From positions 1 through 54,942 of the forward strand of contig CAYMUL010000023.1 in the NCBI GenBank assembly GCA_964393605.1: DNA of 54,942 nt. The letters are read 5' to 3'. Both the position numbers and the translations under genes were made by a program. Below are positions 17,760 to 26,627 of the stretch, piece by piece (position 1 is the first letter of the stretch; each line of letters opens with the position of its first letter). The stretch comes from CAYMUL01 sp964393605. GTDB taxonomy: Bacteria > Bacteroidota > Ignavibacteria > Ignavibacteriales > Ignavibacteriaceae. The notes under the pieces are model-generated. The model saw only the letters and a list, made by a program, of their open reading frames with translations, was not told where the DNA came from and did not search any database.

Positions 17760-18260
17760 TTATTCGTTGTCTGTTAAATGCTTCAGCAAGTTTGATTTTG
17801 TGAACTCGGGTAATTCTTCGTCGAAGGAAACGATTTCATTCCCGTCCCATGCTTTATTGGCAACGTCATTAAATTTATGATGCGGAAGAATTGCAAATTG
17901 TCTGCTGAGTAATAAATTTTTTTCATCAAAAGTAAAGAAGCAGATAACCACCGGCAGATTCATTTTACTGCTCCACTCAAGATACGCTTCCGCCGCACGT
18001 TTGTTTATCCATTTGAAATTTTTCTTTTTCCCTTTCCAATCGAGTAGTGCTTTTTTGTTTTGAAGTGTAATTATCAAATCGGGTTTATCTTTTCCCTGTT
18101 CCCAAACTTTTTGATGACGTTTATCCTCACCGAAATTTGCAAATTCAATTCCCCATTGAACAAGAAGATTGCAACCTACTTTCGCGGCGACATCATGAAG
18201 CGAATAGTTTGCATGAAAACTTTCTTTACTTTTCTGCGGCTTAAAATTTAGTTCTTCCAT
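17760..18260 (-). CDS. Uncharacterised protein with nuclease-like core
   Basis: A 166-residue soluble protein that I do not recognise. Its middle reads KPDLIITLQNKKALLDWKGK, followed by a helix with RAAEAYLEW. A D, then hydrophobic strand, then DWKxK is reminiscent of the PD-(D/E)XK nuclease or Holliday-junction-resolvase-like fold (D ... D/ExK), with LPVVICFFTF as a following buried strand. This is only a motif-level resemblance. The gene lies nine bases after glgA on the same strand, so it is probably co-transcribed with it, and beside the right edge of the restriction zone. Confidence 0.6.
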   Translation of the reverse strand: MEELNFKPQKSKESFHANYSLHDVAAKVGCNLLVQWGIEFANFGEDKRHQKVWEQGKDKPDLIITLQNKKALLDWKGKKKNFKWINKRAAEAYLEWSSKMNLPVVICFFTFDEKNLLLSRQFAILPHHKFNDVANKAWDGNEIVSFDEELPEFTKSNLLKHLTDNE

Positions 18261-18269
18261 TAATTCACA

Positions 18270-19742
18270 TCAACCATTATTTCTTTTCCACAAGGCATGA
18301 TTGTAGAGATCGATATATTTTTTTGCGGAAACTTCCCATGAATAATCTTTGCTCATTCCGTTGCGAATAATTTTATTCCAGGCATCTTTGTAGTGATAAG
18401 TTTTAATCGCTCGTAAAACCGTTTCGGAAAGTGCATCGGCGGAAGAATCATTGAAAGAAAAACCCGTTCCAATTTCGAGCCCTTGATGCAAATAATAATT
18501 CCAATCGAGAACCGTATCAGCCAAACCGCCGGTGTTTCTAACGATAGGAACAGTTCCATACTTCAAACTGTAAATTTGATTCAGCCCGCATGGTTCATAA
18601 AGGGAAGGCATAAGAAACATATCCGCACCCGCTTCAATCAAGTGGGAGAGAGCATCGTTGTAGCCGATATGCACCGCCACTTTATGCGGAAAAGCATTCG
18701 CAACAGATTTAAAAAGATTTTCTAATTTAGTTTCGCCGCTTCCGAGAATCACCCACTGCGCATCGGCGTTCATCAAATCATAAATTGCTTCGGCAAAAAG
18801 GGAAAAACCTTTTTGCGCAACCATGCGCGAAACAATTCCGATCAATGGAACATTTTCTCTTTCGGGAAGATGCATCGATCGAAGAAGATGTTTTTTATTT
18901 TCATACTTGTTCGATTTATCTTCCGCAGTGTAATGATGAGGAATTAATTTGTCGTTTGCGGGATTCCATACATTGTAATCAACACCGTTGACGATGCCGC
19001 GAAAATCGTTGCGTCGAAATTGTAAAACACCTTCAAGTCCCGCGCCGAATTCTGAAGTCATTATTTCTTTCGCATAAGTTTCGCTGACGGTATTAATCGC
19101 ATCGGCAAACATTAAACCCGCCTTAAGAAAATTTGCGCTACCCCAGGTTTCAACAGGACTATTTTCATAAAACAGATCAGGATTAATTTCTGCTTTTAAT
19201 AGTGCCGATTTGGAAAACCTTCCCTGATAACCGATGTTGTGAATCGTCAATACTGATGCGGTGTTGTCGAACATTCTATCCCAACTGTAATTATCTTTTA
19301 AGAGCAAAGGAATCAAACCCGTTTGCCAATCATTGCAGTGAAAAATATCGGGGCGAAATTTTAATCGTTGTAAAATTTCGATTACTGATTTTTGGAAAAG
19401 AATAAAACGTTCATCTTCATCTGAATCGTTTGTATAAATTTTGTCGCGATGATAATAGTAAGGTTTATCAATAAAATAAATTTCAATATCAGAATCGGGA
19501 AGGTGAGTCATGTGAGCGTGAACTTCATGCACAACATTGCCGAGCCGCACATTGATTGCGCCAATATCATGACAATAATTAATAAAATATTTTGCATGAT
19601 TGATTGTGTTATAGTTCGGCATGAAAACTTTGACTTGGTGTCCGAGATTTCGAAGTGCCTTTGGTAGCGCACCCGAAACGTCTCCCAGTCCGCCGGTTTT
19701 TGCGAAAGGAAAAATTTCTGAAGCGGCAAAAGCAATATTCAT
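18270..19742 (-). CDS. glgA: Glycogen (starch) synthase, ADP-glucose type
   Basis: A 490-residue GT5 glycosyltransferase that elongates alpha-1,4-glucan from ADP-glucose in the cytoplasm. The opening MNIAFAASEIFPFAKTGGLG carries the KTGGL nucleotide-sugar loop; VFHCND-like FHCNDWQTGL, the VNGVDYNVWNP motif and the C-terminal EPCGLNQIYSLKYGTVPIVR with TGGLADTV are diagnostic. The length is normal for GlgA. No other glycogen gene is nearby; the gene is between an outer-membrane barrel gene and the unknown gene above, all on the minus strand. Confidence 0.95.
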   Translation of the reverse strand: MNIAFAASEIFPFAKTGGLGDVSGALPKALRNLGHQVKVFMPNYNTINHAKYFINYCHDIGAINVRLGNVVHEVHAHMTHLPDSDIEIYFIDKPYYYHRDKIYTNDSDEDERFILFQKSVIEILQRLKFRPDIFHCNDWQTGLIPLLLKDNYSWDRMFDNTASVLTIHNIGYQGRFSKSALLKAEINPDLFYENSPVETWGSANFLKAGLMFADAINTVSETYAKEIMTSEFGAGLEGVLQFRRNDFRGIVNGVDYNVWNPANDKLIPHHYTAEDKSNKYENKKHLLRSMHLPERENVPLIGIVSRMVAQKGFSLFAEAIYDLMNADAQWVILGSGETKLENLFKSVANAFPHKVAVHIGYNDALSHLIEAGADMFLMPSLYEPCGLNQIYSLKYGTVPIVRNTGGLADTVLDWNYYLHQGLEIGTGFSFNDSSADALSETVLRAIKTYHYKDAWNKIIRNGMSKDYSWEVSAKKYIDLYNHALWKRNNG

Positions 19743-19790
19743 TTTCTTCTCATTGTTGTTGTGCGGTTACGAAAAAATTTTCTGCGATGA

Positions 19791-21311
19791 TTAAAATCTC
19801 GAAAACATTTTAACTTCGATGCCGTTGAACTCAGGTTCGTATCTGCAAATTCCGCCGATGCAAATGTTGCCGGCTTGCCTGCTTCCGATTAGCAATGAAA
19901 CATCGGTATGCTCAAAAAGTTTGTAACCGAATTGAATGAACTTCCAAGTTTTGCGAACAACATCTCCGGCAGTTTTTTCTTTTGTTTGAAGTTCACCGAC
20001 AAAGCTGATTGACAACTCCGGCGAGCGAAGATATTCGAGCATCAATACTTGCGTGAAGTAGGATTCATTTGTAGTTACAACGGTTGTTTGTTGATGCTCG
20101 GCGATTAAACGAAAAGTATTTACGTCGTCGTAATAATATTTTAATTCAATAATCGGAGTTATGTTTTTCGTATTTGCATCAAGTTCGCGGTTGTATCCGA
20201 ATGCGGTTGTAGATGCAAAGCGTTCGCTCCAATCACGTGTGAATTGTAAATAAAATTCATCGAGCTGATCTCTTTCGGGAAGATTTAATTTCAAACTTTG
20301 CTGATAAAGCGAAGAAGAAGAAAGTGTTTTTGTTTTTCCAAAATTCAAAAGAAAAAATGAATTGAAATCAAGATTGTAATTTGCTTCGATGTGAAAGCCG
20401 CGCTCGTTTGCTTGATTCAAAGGAGAGGGATGACGATTCAAAAGCATGTACGTGTATTCTTTTCTCACAGCCGGCGGAGTATTGTAATTCACGGTTCCGT
20501 CCGATGTTTGAAATAAATAGTTGTCATAATTTTTGAACTCTGCCGCAACGCTGAACGATTCATAAAAAAAATTCATATTGCCATAAAACGCACTTCCGAT
20601 AACATCTTTCTCATTATTGAAGTTGTTTGCTTTAATATCGTTGTTGTACTTCAAACCGTATTCGGAATAAAGCTGAAGATTTCCGTAACGGGGGAGAATT
20701 CGAAAAGATAAAAAGCGCGAAGTAGCCGCCGAAGTGTTTGCCGGGCGGTTAGATGCGAATGTAAATCCACCCCTCAATTCGTTCATGAATTTATATTCGG
20801 CATCGATTGCATGAAGCACATCTTTCCGTTCGGCGTTGCTGTTTTCCGGCATTCCCGAAAGTACAATTAGTTTTAAGTCTTTGTAGTAAGCATTTATTTT
20901 TATCCCGAGCAAGTTATTATCGATTCTGATATTTCTATCTTCATAACTTTTTAAGATTAATCCGTAGCCGAGCATTTCATAAAAATTTCCGATTGTAATT
21001 TTTGCGCCGGAATTTTCATCGGAAAAATTAACGCTTAAATACTTAAATGCGAGATCGGCGTATCTGTTTTTCCCTCTGTTCACTGCGGGGTTTGGATCGT
21101 TGGGCTGAAAAATTTCGAATCGAAATCCGGCAGAATAATTTTCGGCGCTGTAATCAAAGTTGAACCAGTTTTCCAATATTTCAATTCGGTCTCTGTAATC
21201 GTATGAATATTCAAAGTGATTTGAAATTCCGATTCCTTCGGGGAGTGAATAATTTTTTTCCTGTGCAAAAAGCATTGTTGCAAAAAGTGAAAGTAGTAAA
21301 AATTTTTTCAT
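19791..21311 (-). CDS. Putative outer-membrane beta-barrel protein
   Basis: A 506-residue secreted protein with a signal peptide (MKKFLLLSLFATMLFAQ) and many alternating amphipathic strands with aromatic ends (for example FEYSYDYRD, FRFEIFQP, FFLLNFGKTKT, FLYLQFTRDW-like FYLQFTRDW). It ends in MFSRF, the C-terminal aromatic typical of barrels. It resembles the DUF6029-type proteins of Bacteroidota, but that is a tentative match. The start is ATG 21311; an upstream in-frame TTG at 21323 would overlap the tlpA stop. It follows the TlpA gene by nine bases, suggesting that an envelope thiol system and this barrel are made together. Function unknown. Confidence 0.7.
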   Translation of the reverse strand: MKKFLLLSLFATMLFAQEKNYSLPEGIGISNHFEYSYDYRDRIEILENWFNFDYSAENYSAGFRFEIFQPNDPNPAVNRGKNRYADLAFKYLSVNFSDENSGAKITIGNFYEMLGYGLILKSYEDRNIRIDNNLLGIKINAYYKDLKLIVLSGMPENSNAERKDVLHAIDAEYKFMNELRGGFTFASNRPANTSAATSRFLSFRILPRYGNLQLYSEYGLKYNNDIKANNFNNEKDVIGSAFYGNMNFFYESFSVAAEFKNYDNYLFQTSDGTVNYNTPPAVRKEYTYMLLNRHPSPLNQANERGFHIEANYNLDFNSFFLLNFGKTKTLSSSSLYQQSLKLNLPERDQLDEFYLQFTRDWSERFASTTAFGYNRELDANTKNITPIIELKYYYDDVNTFRLIAEHQQTTVVTTNESYFTQVLMLEYLRSPELSISFVGELQTKEKTAGDVVRKTWKFIQFGYKLFEHTDVSLLIGSRQAGNICIGGICRYEPEFNGIEVKMFSRF

Positions 21312-21319
21312 GTGTGATT

Positions 21320-21814
21320 TCAATTAAGAAGTTCGTTGATTTTTTTCTTTATCAAAAGTTCATCTCCTTTTTTGTAACCGGAGTGAGAATAATAGATGTT
21401 ACCTTTCTTATCGATTAAAACCGAGAAGGGAACGTTGAGTGCATAAAAACTACGCGCTACATCGCTGTTCGGATCAAGTAGAACAGGAAATGAAAATCCC
21501 TTTGCTTTGATGTATGGTTTAACTTTCGCCATACTTTTTTCGGAGTCAATAGAAATTCCAAACATTTTGAAATCAGTATCCTTCAAATCTTCGAACAACT
21601 TTTGAAAGTGAGCGAGTTCTTCAACGCATGGCTTGCACCAGGTCGCCCAGAAACTTAATAATATTGGTCCTTTACCTATTTCGGTTTTTAGCTCAACCGA
21701 TTTGCCGTCAACATCTTCAAGTTTAAATAGTGGAGCTTTTCTTCCCGGTTTATTTTCGTCCTGCGCAAATAGTGCGACAGTAAAAAACATTATAATGAAT
21801 AAAAAATATTTCAT
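21320..21814 (-). CDS. TlpA-family thioredoxin-like protein, exported
   Basis: A 164-residue periplasmic thiol-disulfide reductase. Signal peptide MKYFLFIIMFFTVALFAQ, then a TlpA/ResA-like fold with FWATWCKPC (CxxC active site WCKPC), the insert helix region KVKPYIKAKGFSFPVLLD, and the cis-Pro strand NVPFSVLID. The family supplies electrons for cytochrome c maturation or keeps envelope cysteines reduced; the target here is unknown. It is the first gene of a run continuing with the barrel protein and perhaps glgA. Confidence 0.9.
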   Translation of the reverse strand: MKYFLFIIMFFTVALFAQDENKPGRKAPLFKLEDVDGKSVELKTEIGKGPILLSFWATWCKPCVEELAHFQKLFEDLKDTDFKMFGISIDSEKSMAKVKPYIKAKGFSFPVLLDPNSDVARSFYALNVPFSVLIDKKGNIYYSHSGYKKGDELLIKKKINELLN

Positions 21815-22014
21815 GATTTATCCGAATTGATTGTTAAAAATTTATCTTCTTGTTGTGTAAGATAATATGAACGAAGCGGAAATCATATAATTTGAAAGTT
21901 CGGAAATTCACAAATCGATAATCCCGGCAATTTGTTTTAAATCAAGCACTCACAGCCTTTCTCGAATAAACTTTCTCTTTAATATATTGCAAGCAGTATT
22001 CAACGAAAATAATT

Positions 22015-22854
22015 TTGCTACGTTACATCTCTGCCATAATTAAAATATCGCGACCAATAAATTTTGTTTTAACATTTTTATCAATTGTTGTCGCCGGTTT
22101 TATCGCTGCAAAAAAATTTGATCTGTCATTCGTACTTTTCAGTGCGGCACTCGCCGGAGCGTTTTCATCCGCCGCGGGAAATATTATCAACGATTATTAC
22201 GATGTTGAAATCGATAAAATAAATCGACCCGACAGAATCATCCCTTCAAACTTGATGAGCAAAGAGTCGGTATTAAAACTCTATTTTGTTTTTTTGGCGA
22301 TCTCGCTTCTCCCCGCTATTTATCTGCCTTTGCAAGCATCGGTAATATTAATTTGCTCGGCGTATATTATTTTCATGTATTCGTTTCGCTTGAAAAAAAT
22401 TCCTTTTTACGGAAACGTAGTTGTGGCATTCATGACGGGATTTGCATTCATATTCGGCGCGGCTTCGGCGGGCAATATGAAAGCAGGCATAATTCCCGGC
22501 GTCTTTGCATTCCTAATCAATTTGATGCGCGAGATTGTGAAAGATATGGAAGACGTTGAAGGCGATCATAAATCTTTAATAAAAACATATCCGCAGATTT
22601 ACGGATTCAAAGAAGCTAAAGCACTTATTAATCAAATCGGAATTTTGCTTTTCGTTTGCACTCTTGTTCCTTTCATTTTTGAAATCTACACCATAGAATT
22701 TTTTGTTGCGGTAATGATTGTTGTAAATCCTTTTTTAATATTCACATTAAAAAAATTATACTTCAGCACGACAAAAGAAAATTTTCACACAGTAAGTAAC
22801 TATCTAAAATTAAATATGCTTTTCGGATTGATTGCAATAATTCTCGGCGCATGA
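22015..22854 (+). CDS. UbiA-family prenyltransferase (geranylgeranylglycerol-phosphate synthase-like)
   Basis: A 279-residue integral membrane protein with about eight to nine helices. The two aspartate-rich motifs of the UbiA family are visible: NIINDYYDVEIDKINRPDR and, later, REIVKDMEDVEGDHKS. These bind the Mg-prenyl diphosphate. In Bacteroidota and relatives this close group is annotated as geranylgeranylglycerol-phosphate geranylgeranyltransferase; a menaquinone or other lipid acceptor cannot be excluded. The start is TTG at 22015. Its stop overlaps the rnhB start by four bases, opening a six-gene run to 25865. Confidence 0.85.
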   Translation: MLRYISAIIKISRPINFVLTFLSIVVAGFIAAKKFDLSFVLFSAALAGAFSSAAGNIINDYYDVEIDKINRPDRIIPSNLMSKESVLKLYFVFLAISLLPAIYLPLQASVILICSAYIIFMYSFRLKKIPFYGNVVVAFMTGFAFIFGAASAGNMKAGIIPGVFAFLINLMREIVKDMEDVEGDHKSLIKTYPQIYGFKEAKALINQIGILLFVCTLVPFIFEIYTIEFFVAVMIVVNPFLIFTLKKLYFSTTKENFHTVSNYLKLNMLFGLIAIILGA

Positions 22855-23477
22855 AAAATTTTGACGACTCATATCGCAAAAATGGGATAGAACTAATTGC
22901 CGGAGTTGATGAAGCCGGCAGAGGACCGCTTGCAGGTCCTGTTGTTGCCGCGGCTGTAATTTTTCCGCGTAACTATTTTAACAAAGCGATAAACGATTCA
23001 AAAAAATTGTCGCACGAAGAAAGAGAAAAATGTTTCGAACAGATAACTGCAAATGCGCTGGCGTATTCATTTCAATTTATTTCACCGCAAGAAATCGATA
23101 ACATTAATATTCTTCAAGCATCTTTGAAGGCGATGAAAGCCGCAGTTTATAAGCTTGGCGTGAAGCCCGACTATATACTTATCGACGGCAACAAAATATT
23201 TCATTCCGATTTACCTACCGAATGTATCGTAAAAGGAGACGCAAAATCTTTATCGATTGCCGCCGCTTCGATAGTTGCAAAAGTTTTGCGCGACAGATAT
23301 ATGGAAGAAATCGCAAACGAGTTTCCACTTTATCGTTGGGAAAAGAATAAAGGTTATCCGACTCAATTTCACCGCGACAAAATTATGAAACACGGTGCAA
23401 CTCATCATCATCGAAAAACTTTTTTGAAAAAATTATTTTTTGAACAGCATGGAATATTCGCCAAAGAAGAAAGGTGA
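22851..23477 (+). CDS. rnhB: Ribonuclease HII
   Basis: A 208-residue enzyme that removes ribonucleotides from DNA and degrades RNA in RNA-DNA hybrids. The active-site opening GVDEAGRGPLAGPVVAAAV gives D20 and E21; the third acidic strand is YILIDGNKI, and the fourth acid is in KVLRDRYME. The C-terminal helix region YPTQFHRDKIMKHGATHHHRK is characteristic. It overlaps both neighbours: ATGA with ubiA upstream, and about 29 bases with yraN downstream, which indicates tight translational coupling. Confidence 0.95.
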   Translation: MKNFDDSYRKNGIELIAGVDEAGRGPLAGPVVAAAVIFPRNYFNKAINDSKKLSHEEREKCFEQITANALAYSFQFISPQEIDNINILQASLKAMKAAVYKLGVKPDYILIDGNKIFHSDLPTECIVKGDAKSLSIAAASIVAKVLRDRYMEEIANEFPLYRWEKNKGYPTQFHRDKIMKHGATHHHRKTFLKKLFFEQHGIFAKEER

Positions 23478-23814
23478 TGAAGGAGAAGCACTCGCCGCAA
23501 AATTCCTTTCCGAAATCGGTTTCAAAATTTTAGAAAAAAATTTTCGTTACGAAAGAGGAGAAATTGATATTATTGCAAAGGAAAACGAAACTTTAGTTTT
23601 CGTTGAAGTAAAAAAAAGAGAGAACCTTAAATTCGGTGAACCGGAATATGCCATCACTAAAAGAAAAATCAGTCAGATGAATAAAGTTGCGCTCGGCTAT
23701 CTTGCCGAAAAAGAAATTGATGATATCGAAATGAGATTCGACGTCGTTGCAATTTTACAATACGCGGGGGAACCGCCAATCATCACTCATTACAGAGATG
23801 CATTCAGATTGTAA
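23449..23814 (+). CDS. yraN: YraN family protein (UPF0102)
   Basis: A 121-residue protein of the UPF0102 family, which has a restriction-endonuclease-like fold: GDEGEALAAKFL, then ERGEIDIIA with the conserved D, then VFVEVKKR with the ExK. A role in DNA repair or recombination is suspected. The next-to-rnhB location is conserved in many bacteria and supports the call. The ATG at 23449 (MEYSPKKKG) is preferred over an in-frame TTG at 23440. It ends six bases before the TRAP permease gene. Confidence 0.9.
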   Translation: MEYSPKKKGDEGEALAAKFLSEIGFKILEKNFRYERGEIDIIAKENETLVFVEVKKRENLKFGEPEYAITKRKISQMNKVALGYLAEKEIDDIEMRFDVVAILQYAGEPPIITHYRDAFRL

Positions 23815-23820
23815 TTAACG

Positions 23821-24327
23821 ATGGAAAAATTTATTAACACAATAAATAAATTTCAGGAAGTCATCGGCAAATGCGTTTCGTGGCTTTCACTTCTGCTCGT
23901 ACTTGTGATTTGTTATGATGTTATTACAAGATATTTTTTTAACCACAGCAGTGTTGCGTTACAAGAATTAGAGTGGCACCTCTTTGCCGCATTGTTTTTA
24001 TTTGCCGCAGGCTACACATTAAAACATGATGCGCATGTCCGCATCGATTTATTTTACTCAAAGTATTCAGAAAAGAAGAAAGCAGTTGTTGATCTTCTTG
24101 GCATTATTCTTTTTCTGATTCCATTCTGTTTTGTTACGATTTATTCTTCATACGATTTCGTTGCAAACTCATTTATGATTGGAGAAGTTTCTCCCGACGG
24201 CGGCGGACTCCCCGCGCGATACATTATTAAATCGGTCATCCCTGTAAGTTTTGCGCTTCTTCTTTTGCAATCACTTGCAATGATGTTCGCAAACATTCAA
24301 AAAATATTTTCGAAAGAAAAAGAATAG
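23821..24327 (+). CDS. dctQ: TRAP transporter small permease (DctQ type)
   Basis: A 168-residue inner-membrane protein with four helices. Signature parts are the first helix WLSLLLVLVICYDVITRYFF, the LQELEWHLFAALFLFAAGYT segment with its conserved E-W, the KHDAHVRIDLFY motif, and the last helix PVSFALLLLQSLAMMF. It pairs with the DctM subunit to drive sodium-coupled uptake of organic acids or sialic-acid-like substrates. No periplasmic binding protein (DctP/TAXI) gene is present nearby, so the substrate is open. Confidence 0.9.
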   Translation: MEKFINTINKFQEVIGKCVSWLSLLLVLVICYDVITRYFFNHSSVALQELEWHLFAALFLFAAGYTLKHDAHVRIDLFYSKYSEKKKAVVDLLGIILFLIPFCFVTIYSSYDFVANSFMIGEVSPDGGGLPARYIIKSVIPVSFALLLLQSLAMMFANIQKIFSKEKE

Positions 24328-25640
24328 TGGACGCACTACCAATAATTTTCTTTGTAGTGATAATCATTTTGATGCTTGCGGGTTTTCCCGTTGCATTCAC
24401 ACTTGGCGGCGCATCTGTAGTTTTCGGGTTGTTCATTTTCGGTTTTGATTTTTTCAATCTTCTTCCGTTAAGAATTTGGGGAATAATGTCGAACTATGTT
24501 TTGATTGCCGTTCCACTTTTTATTTTTATGGGAGTGATGTTTGAGAAGTCGGGCATTGCCGAAGAACTACTTGAAACAATGGCACTTCTCTTCGGAAAAT
24601 TAAAGGGAGGTTTGGCAATTTCTGTTTTGCTTGTCGGTGCATTGCTCGGCGCATCAACGGGAATAGTTGGCGCAACAGTAGTAACAATGGGTCTGCTCAG
24701 CTTACCTGTGATGATTAAACGAGGATGCGATGCATCTGCTTCATCGGGAATAATTGCCGCATCGGGAACGCTCGGACAAATAATTCCACCGAGCATAATT
24801 CTTGTTTTGTTGGGAAGCGTGTTGAATGTTCCTGTCGGAAGTTTGTTTGTTGGTGCGGTGATTCCAGGTTTGTTGTTGGTTCTTCTTTATCTTATTTATA
24901 TTATCATCGTAACAAATATTAAACCAAAAATATTTCCTGCGATGCCGGATGAGGAATTGAAAAAGTTTTTTGCGGAAGGTTGGATATTAAAAATTGTAAG
25001 CGCGTTTTTTCTGCCGGCGCTTTTAGTAGTTGCAGTGCTCGGTTCAATCTTTGCGGGAATTGCATCGCCCACCGAAGCCGCGGCAGTCGGAGCGTTCGGT
25101 GCATCGATTCTTACTCTCGGAAGAAAAAAATTATCCTTCGCAACTTTGAAAACCGTAATGAGCGAAACGACAAAAATCACATCGATGGTTTTTATAATAC
25201 TTGTCGGTGCCACTGCGTTCAGTCTTGTATTTCGCGGGCTCCACGGAGATCGCTATTTAACCGATTTAATATTGCAATCCGAATTACAACCGAACGAATT
25301 TATTTTCATCGCAATGCTGATAATTTTTATCGCCGGATTCTTCATCGATTTTATTGAGATAACTTTTATTGTTGTTCCGGTTATTGCACCGATAATGAAT
25401 CATCTGCATATCGATTTATTGTGGGCGGGAATTTTAATTGCGATTAATTTGCAAACTTCATTTCTCACACCGCCTTTCGGGTTTTCTTTATTTTATTTAA
25501 AGGGAGTTGCGCCGAAAGAAGTCTCGACAAAAGAAATTTACAGAGGAATAATTCCTTATGTTGTAATTCAACTGTTTGCGTTGATGTTGATTTATTTTTT
25601 ACCCGAGCTGGTAACGTGGCTTCCAAATTATTTAAAGTAA
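24327..25640 (+). CDS. dctM: TRAP transporter large permease (DctM type)
   Basis: A 437-residue inner-membrane protein with about twelve helices; the central transport subunit of a TRAP carrier. Motifs include GFPVAFTLGGASVVFG, the GASTGIVGATVVTMGLLSLP hairpin, SGTLGQIIPPS, ASPTEAAAVGAFGA, and NLQTSFLTPPFGFSLFYLK near the end. The start is GTG, sharing one base with the TAG of dctQ. It is followed after three bases by a DUF5522 gene. Confidence 0.93.
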   Translation: MDALPIIFFVVIIILMLAGFPVAFTLGGASVVFGLFIFGFDFFNLLPLRIWGIMSNYVLIAVPLFIFMGVMFEKSGIAEELLETMALLFGKLKGGLAISVLLVGALLGASTGIVGATVVTMGLLSLPVMIKRGCDASASSGIIAASGTLGQIIPPSIILVLLGSVLNVPVGSLFVGAVIPGLLLVLLYLIYIIIVTNIKPKIFPAMPDEELKKFFAEGWILKIVSAFFLPALLVVAVLGSIFAGIASPTEAAAVGAFGASILTLGRKKLSFATLKTVMSETTKITSMVFIILVGATAFSLVFRGLHGDRYLTDLILQSELQPNEFIFIAMLIIFIAGFFIDFIEITFIVVPVIAPIMNHLHIDLLWAGILIAINLQTSFLTPPFGFSLFYLKGVAPKEVSTKEIYRGIIPYVVIQLFALMLIYFLPELVTWLPNYLK

Positions 25641-25643
25641 TTT

Positions 25644-25865
25644 ATGCGAAGAGAAGATATTCCGATTCCGCACGAAGCTAAACTTCCCAAAACAAATCCT
25701 TATTATGATGAAATAATAAAGCGGCATGAAGAAGCATGTGAGAATGATGAAGCATTCTATCACGATCCGAAAAGCGGATACACTGTGTTCACCGCAATAT
25801 ACTTGATGCAAAAAGGAAGTTGCTGTGGTTCGCTCTGCCGCCACTGCCGGTATGGGGAATTTTAA
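25644..25865 (+). CDS. DUF5522 protein, small and cysteine-rich
   Basis: A 73-residue protein of the DUF5522 family: NPYYDEIIKRHEEACENDE, then FYHDPKSGYTVFT, and the C-terminal CCGSLCRHCRYG with five cysteines likely to bind a metal. No function is known. The TRAP genes end three bases upstream, so it is expressed with them. Just 11 bp after its stop begins a MITE-like element. Confidence 0.85.
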   Translation: MRREDIPIPHEAKLPKTNPYYDEIIKRHEEACENDEAFYHDPKSGYTVFTAIYLMQKGSCCGSLCRHCRYGEF

Positions 25866-25876
25866 TATTTATTATT

Positions 25877-26064
25877 GAGTTCGCCCAATAAAGTCATCAA
25901 TTTAAAATTGAAAAAGAATTATAAACCGTTCCCGAAGGGACAGGTGAAACGGTTCGCAGTTCTCATAGTTATTATTAACCAACGGCTTAAGCCGTTGGTT
26001 AAAGAAAATGCTTATTGAATAGTAAAACGGTTTCAACCGTTTCTTACCGTATTGTAGCAGACTC
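25877..26064 (+). mobile_element. 188-bp MITE-like palindromic element, copy 1
   Basis: The element consists of three hairpins in a row: AAACCGTTCCCGAAGGGACA ... AAACGGTT; CCAACGGCTTAAGCCGTTGG (perfect palindrome); and AAACGGTTTCAACCGTTTC. It starts GAGTTCGC and ends GCAGACTC, giving short terminal inverted repeats. The same element lies inverted at 29538-29726 with matching ends. It has no coding capacity. It begins 11 bp after the DUF5522 stop, so it may also terminate that transcript. The rest of 25866-26318 contains no gene. Confidence 0.8.
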
Positions 26065-26318
26065 ATTATCGGCTATTTATTATTCAGAAAGTAGAGAAGA
26101 GAAAATAATCACAAAGTTTTTTGTGGCAGATGATTCTCTGTGCAACATTAATAAGCATTCGGTTTATGGAGATAAAAGGAAGTTGATTGATGAGGCAAAT
26201 TTTCATTAACCGTAAATATGTATTTTTTCTTTTTTCCACTTTCCGTTGGCTTTAGCCACATCAGTCTATCTGTTTTTGTGAACTCCGATGCAAGTGAGCA
26301 AACTATTTAAAGTCCAAA

Positions 26319-26349
26319 TTGAAAAATAGATTTTTGATATGTATCTTTG
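26319..26349 (+). promoter_or_regulatory. Bacteroidota-type promoter of mazEF
   Basis: TTG at 26319-26321, 20 bp, then TATCTTTG at 26342-26349, matching TTG-N19-21-TAnnTTTG. Transcription would begin near 26355, which fixes the mazE start at ATG 26379 and rules out the upstream in-frame TTG at 26319, which is the -33 box itself. Confidence 0.6.
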
Positions 26350-26378
26350 TTGTAGAAACAATTATAAATGGTTTAAAT

Positions 26379-26627
26379 ATGCGCATCAAAATTCAAAAAT
26401 GGGGCAACAGCTTGGCGTTGCGAATTCCCAAAGCTTTTGCCTTTCAATCGAAAATTCGCGAAGATGAATATGTCAATCTTTCTTTAGAAGAAAATAAGAT
26501 AGTTATAGAACCGGTTGAAGAAAAAAAATATTCCTTGAAAGAATTGGTTTCCGGAATAAAAAAATCAAATCTTCATCGCGAGATGGACTTTGGCAAGCAA
26601 GTTGGAAATGAACAGTGGCAAAAATAA
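26379..26627 (+). CDS. mazE: AbrB/MazE-family antitoxin
   Basis: An 82-residue antitoxin. The N-terminal swapped-hairpin DNA-binding domain reads MRIKIQKWGNSLALRIPKAF, then EDEYVNLSLEENKIVIEPVE; the C-terminal acidic and basic tail (YSLKELVSGIKKSN ... FGKQVGNEQW) would wrap the toxin. It should repress its own promoter as a complex with MazF. The start at 26379 is set by the promoter upstream. It overlaps the toxin gene by 13 bases. Confidence 0.92.
   Translation: MRIKIQKWGNSLALRIPKAFAFQSKIREDEYVNLSLEENKIVIEPVEEKKYSLKELVSGIKKSNLHREMDFGKQVGNEQWQK

Noticed and set aside
26015..26209. 64-codon frame inside and beyond MITE copy 1
   Set aside because: Its first part is translated palindrome and the remainder has no family match or good start.
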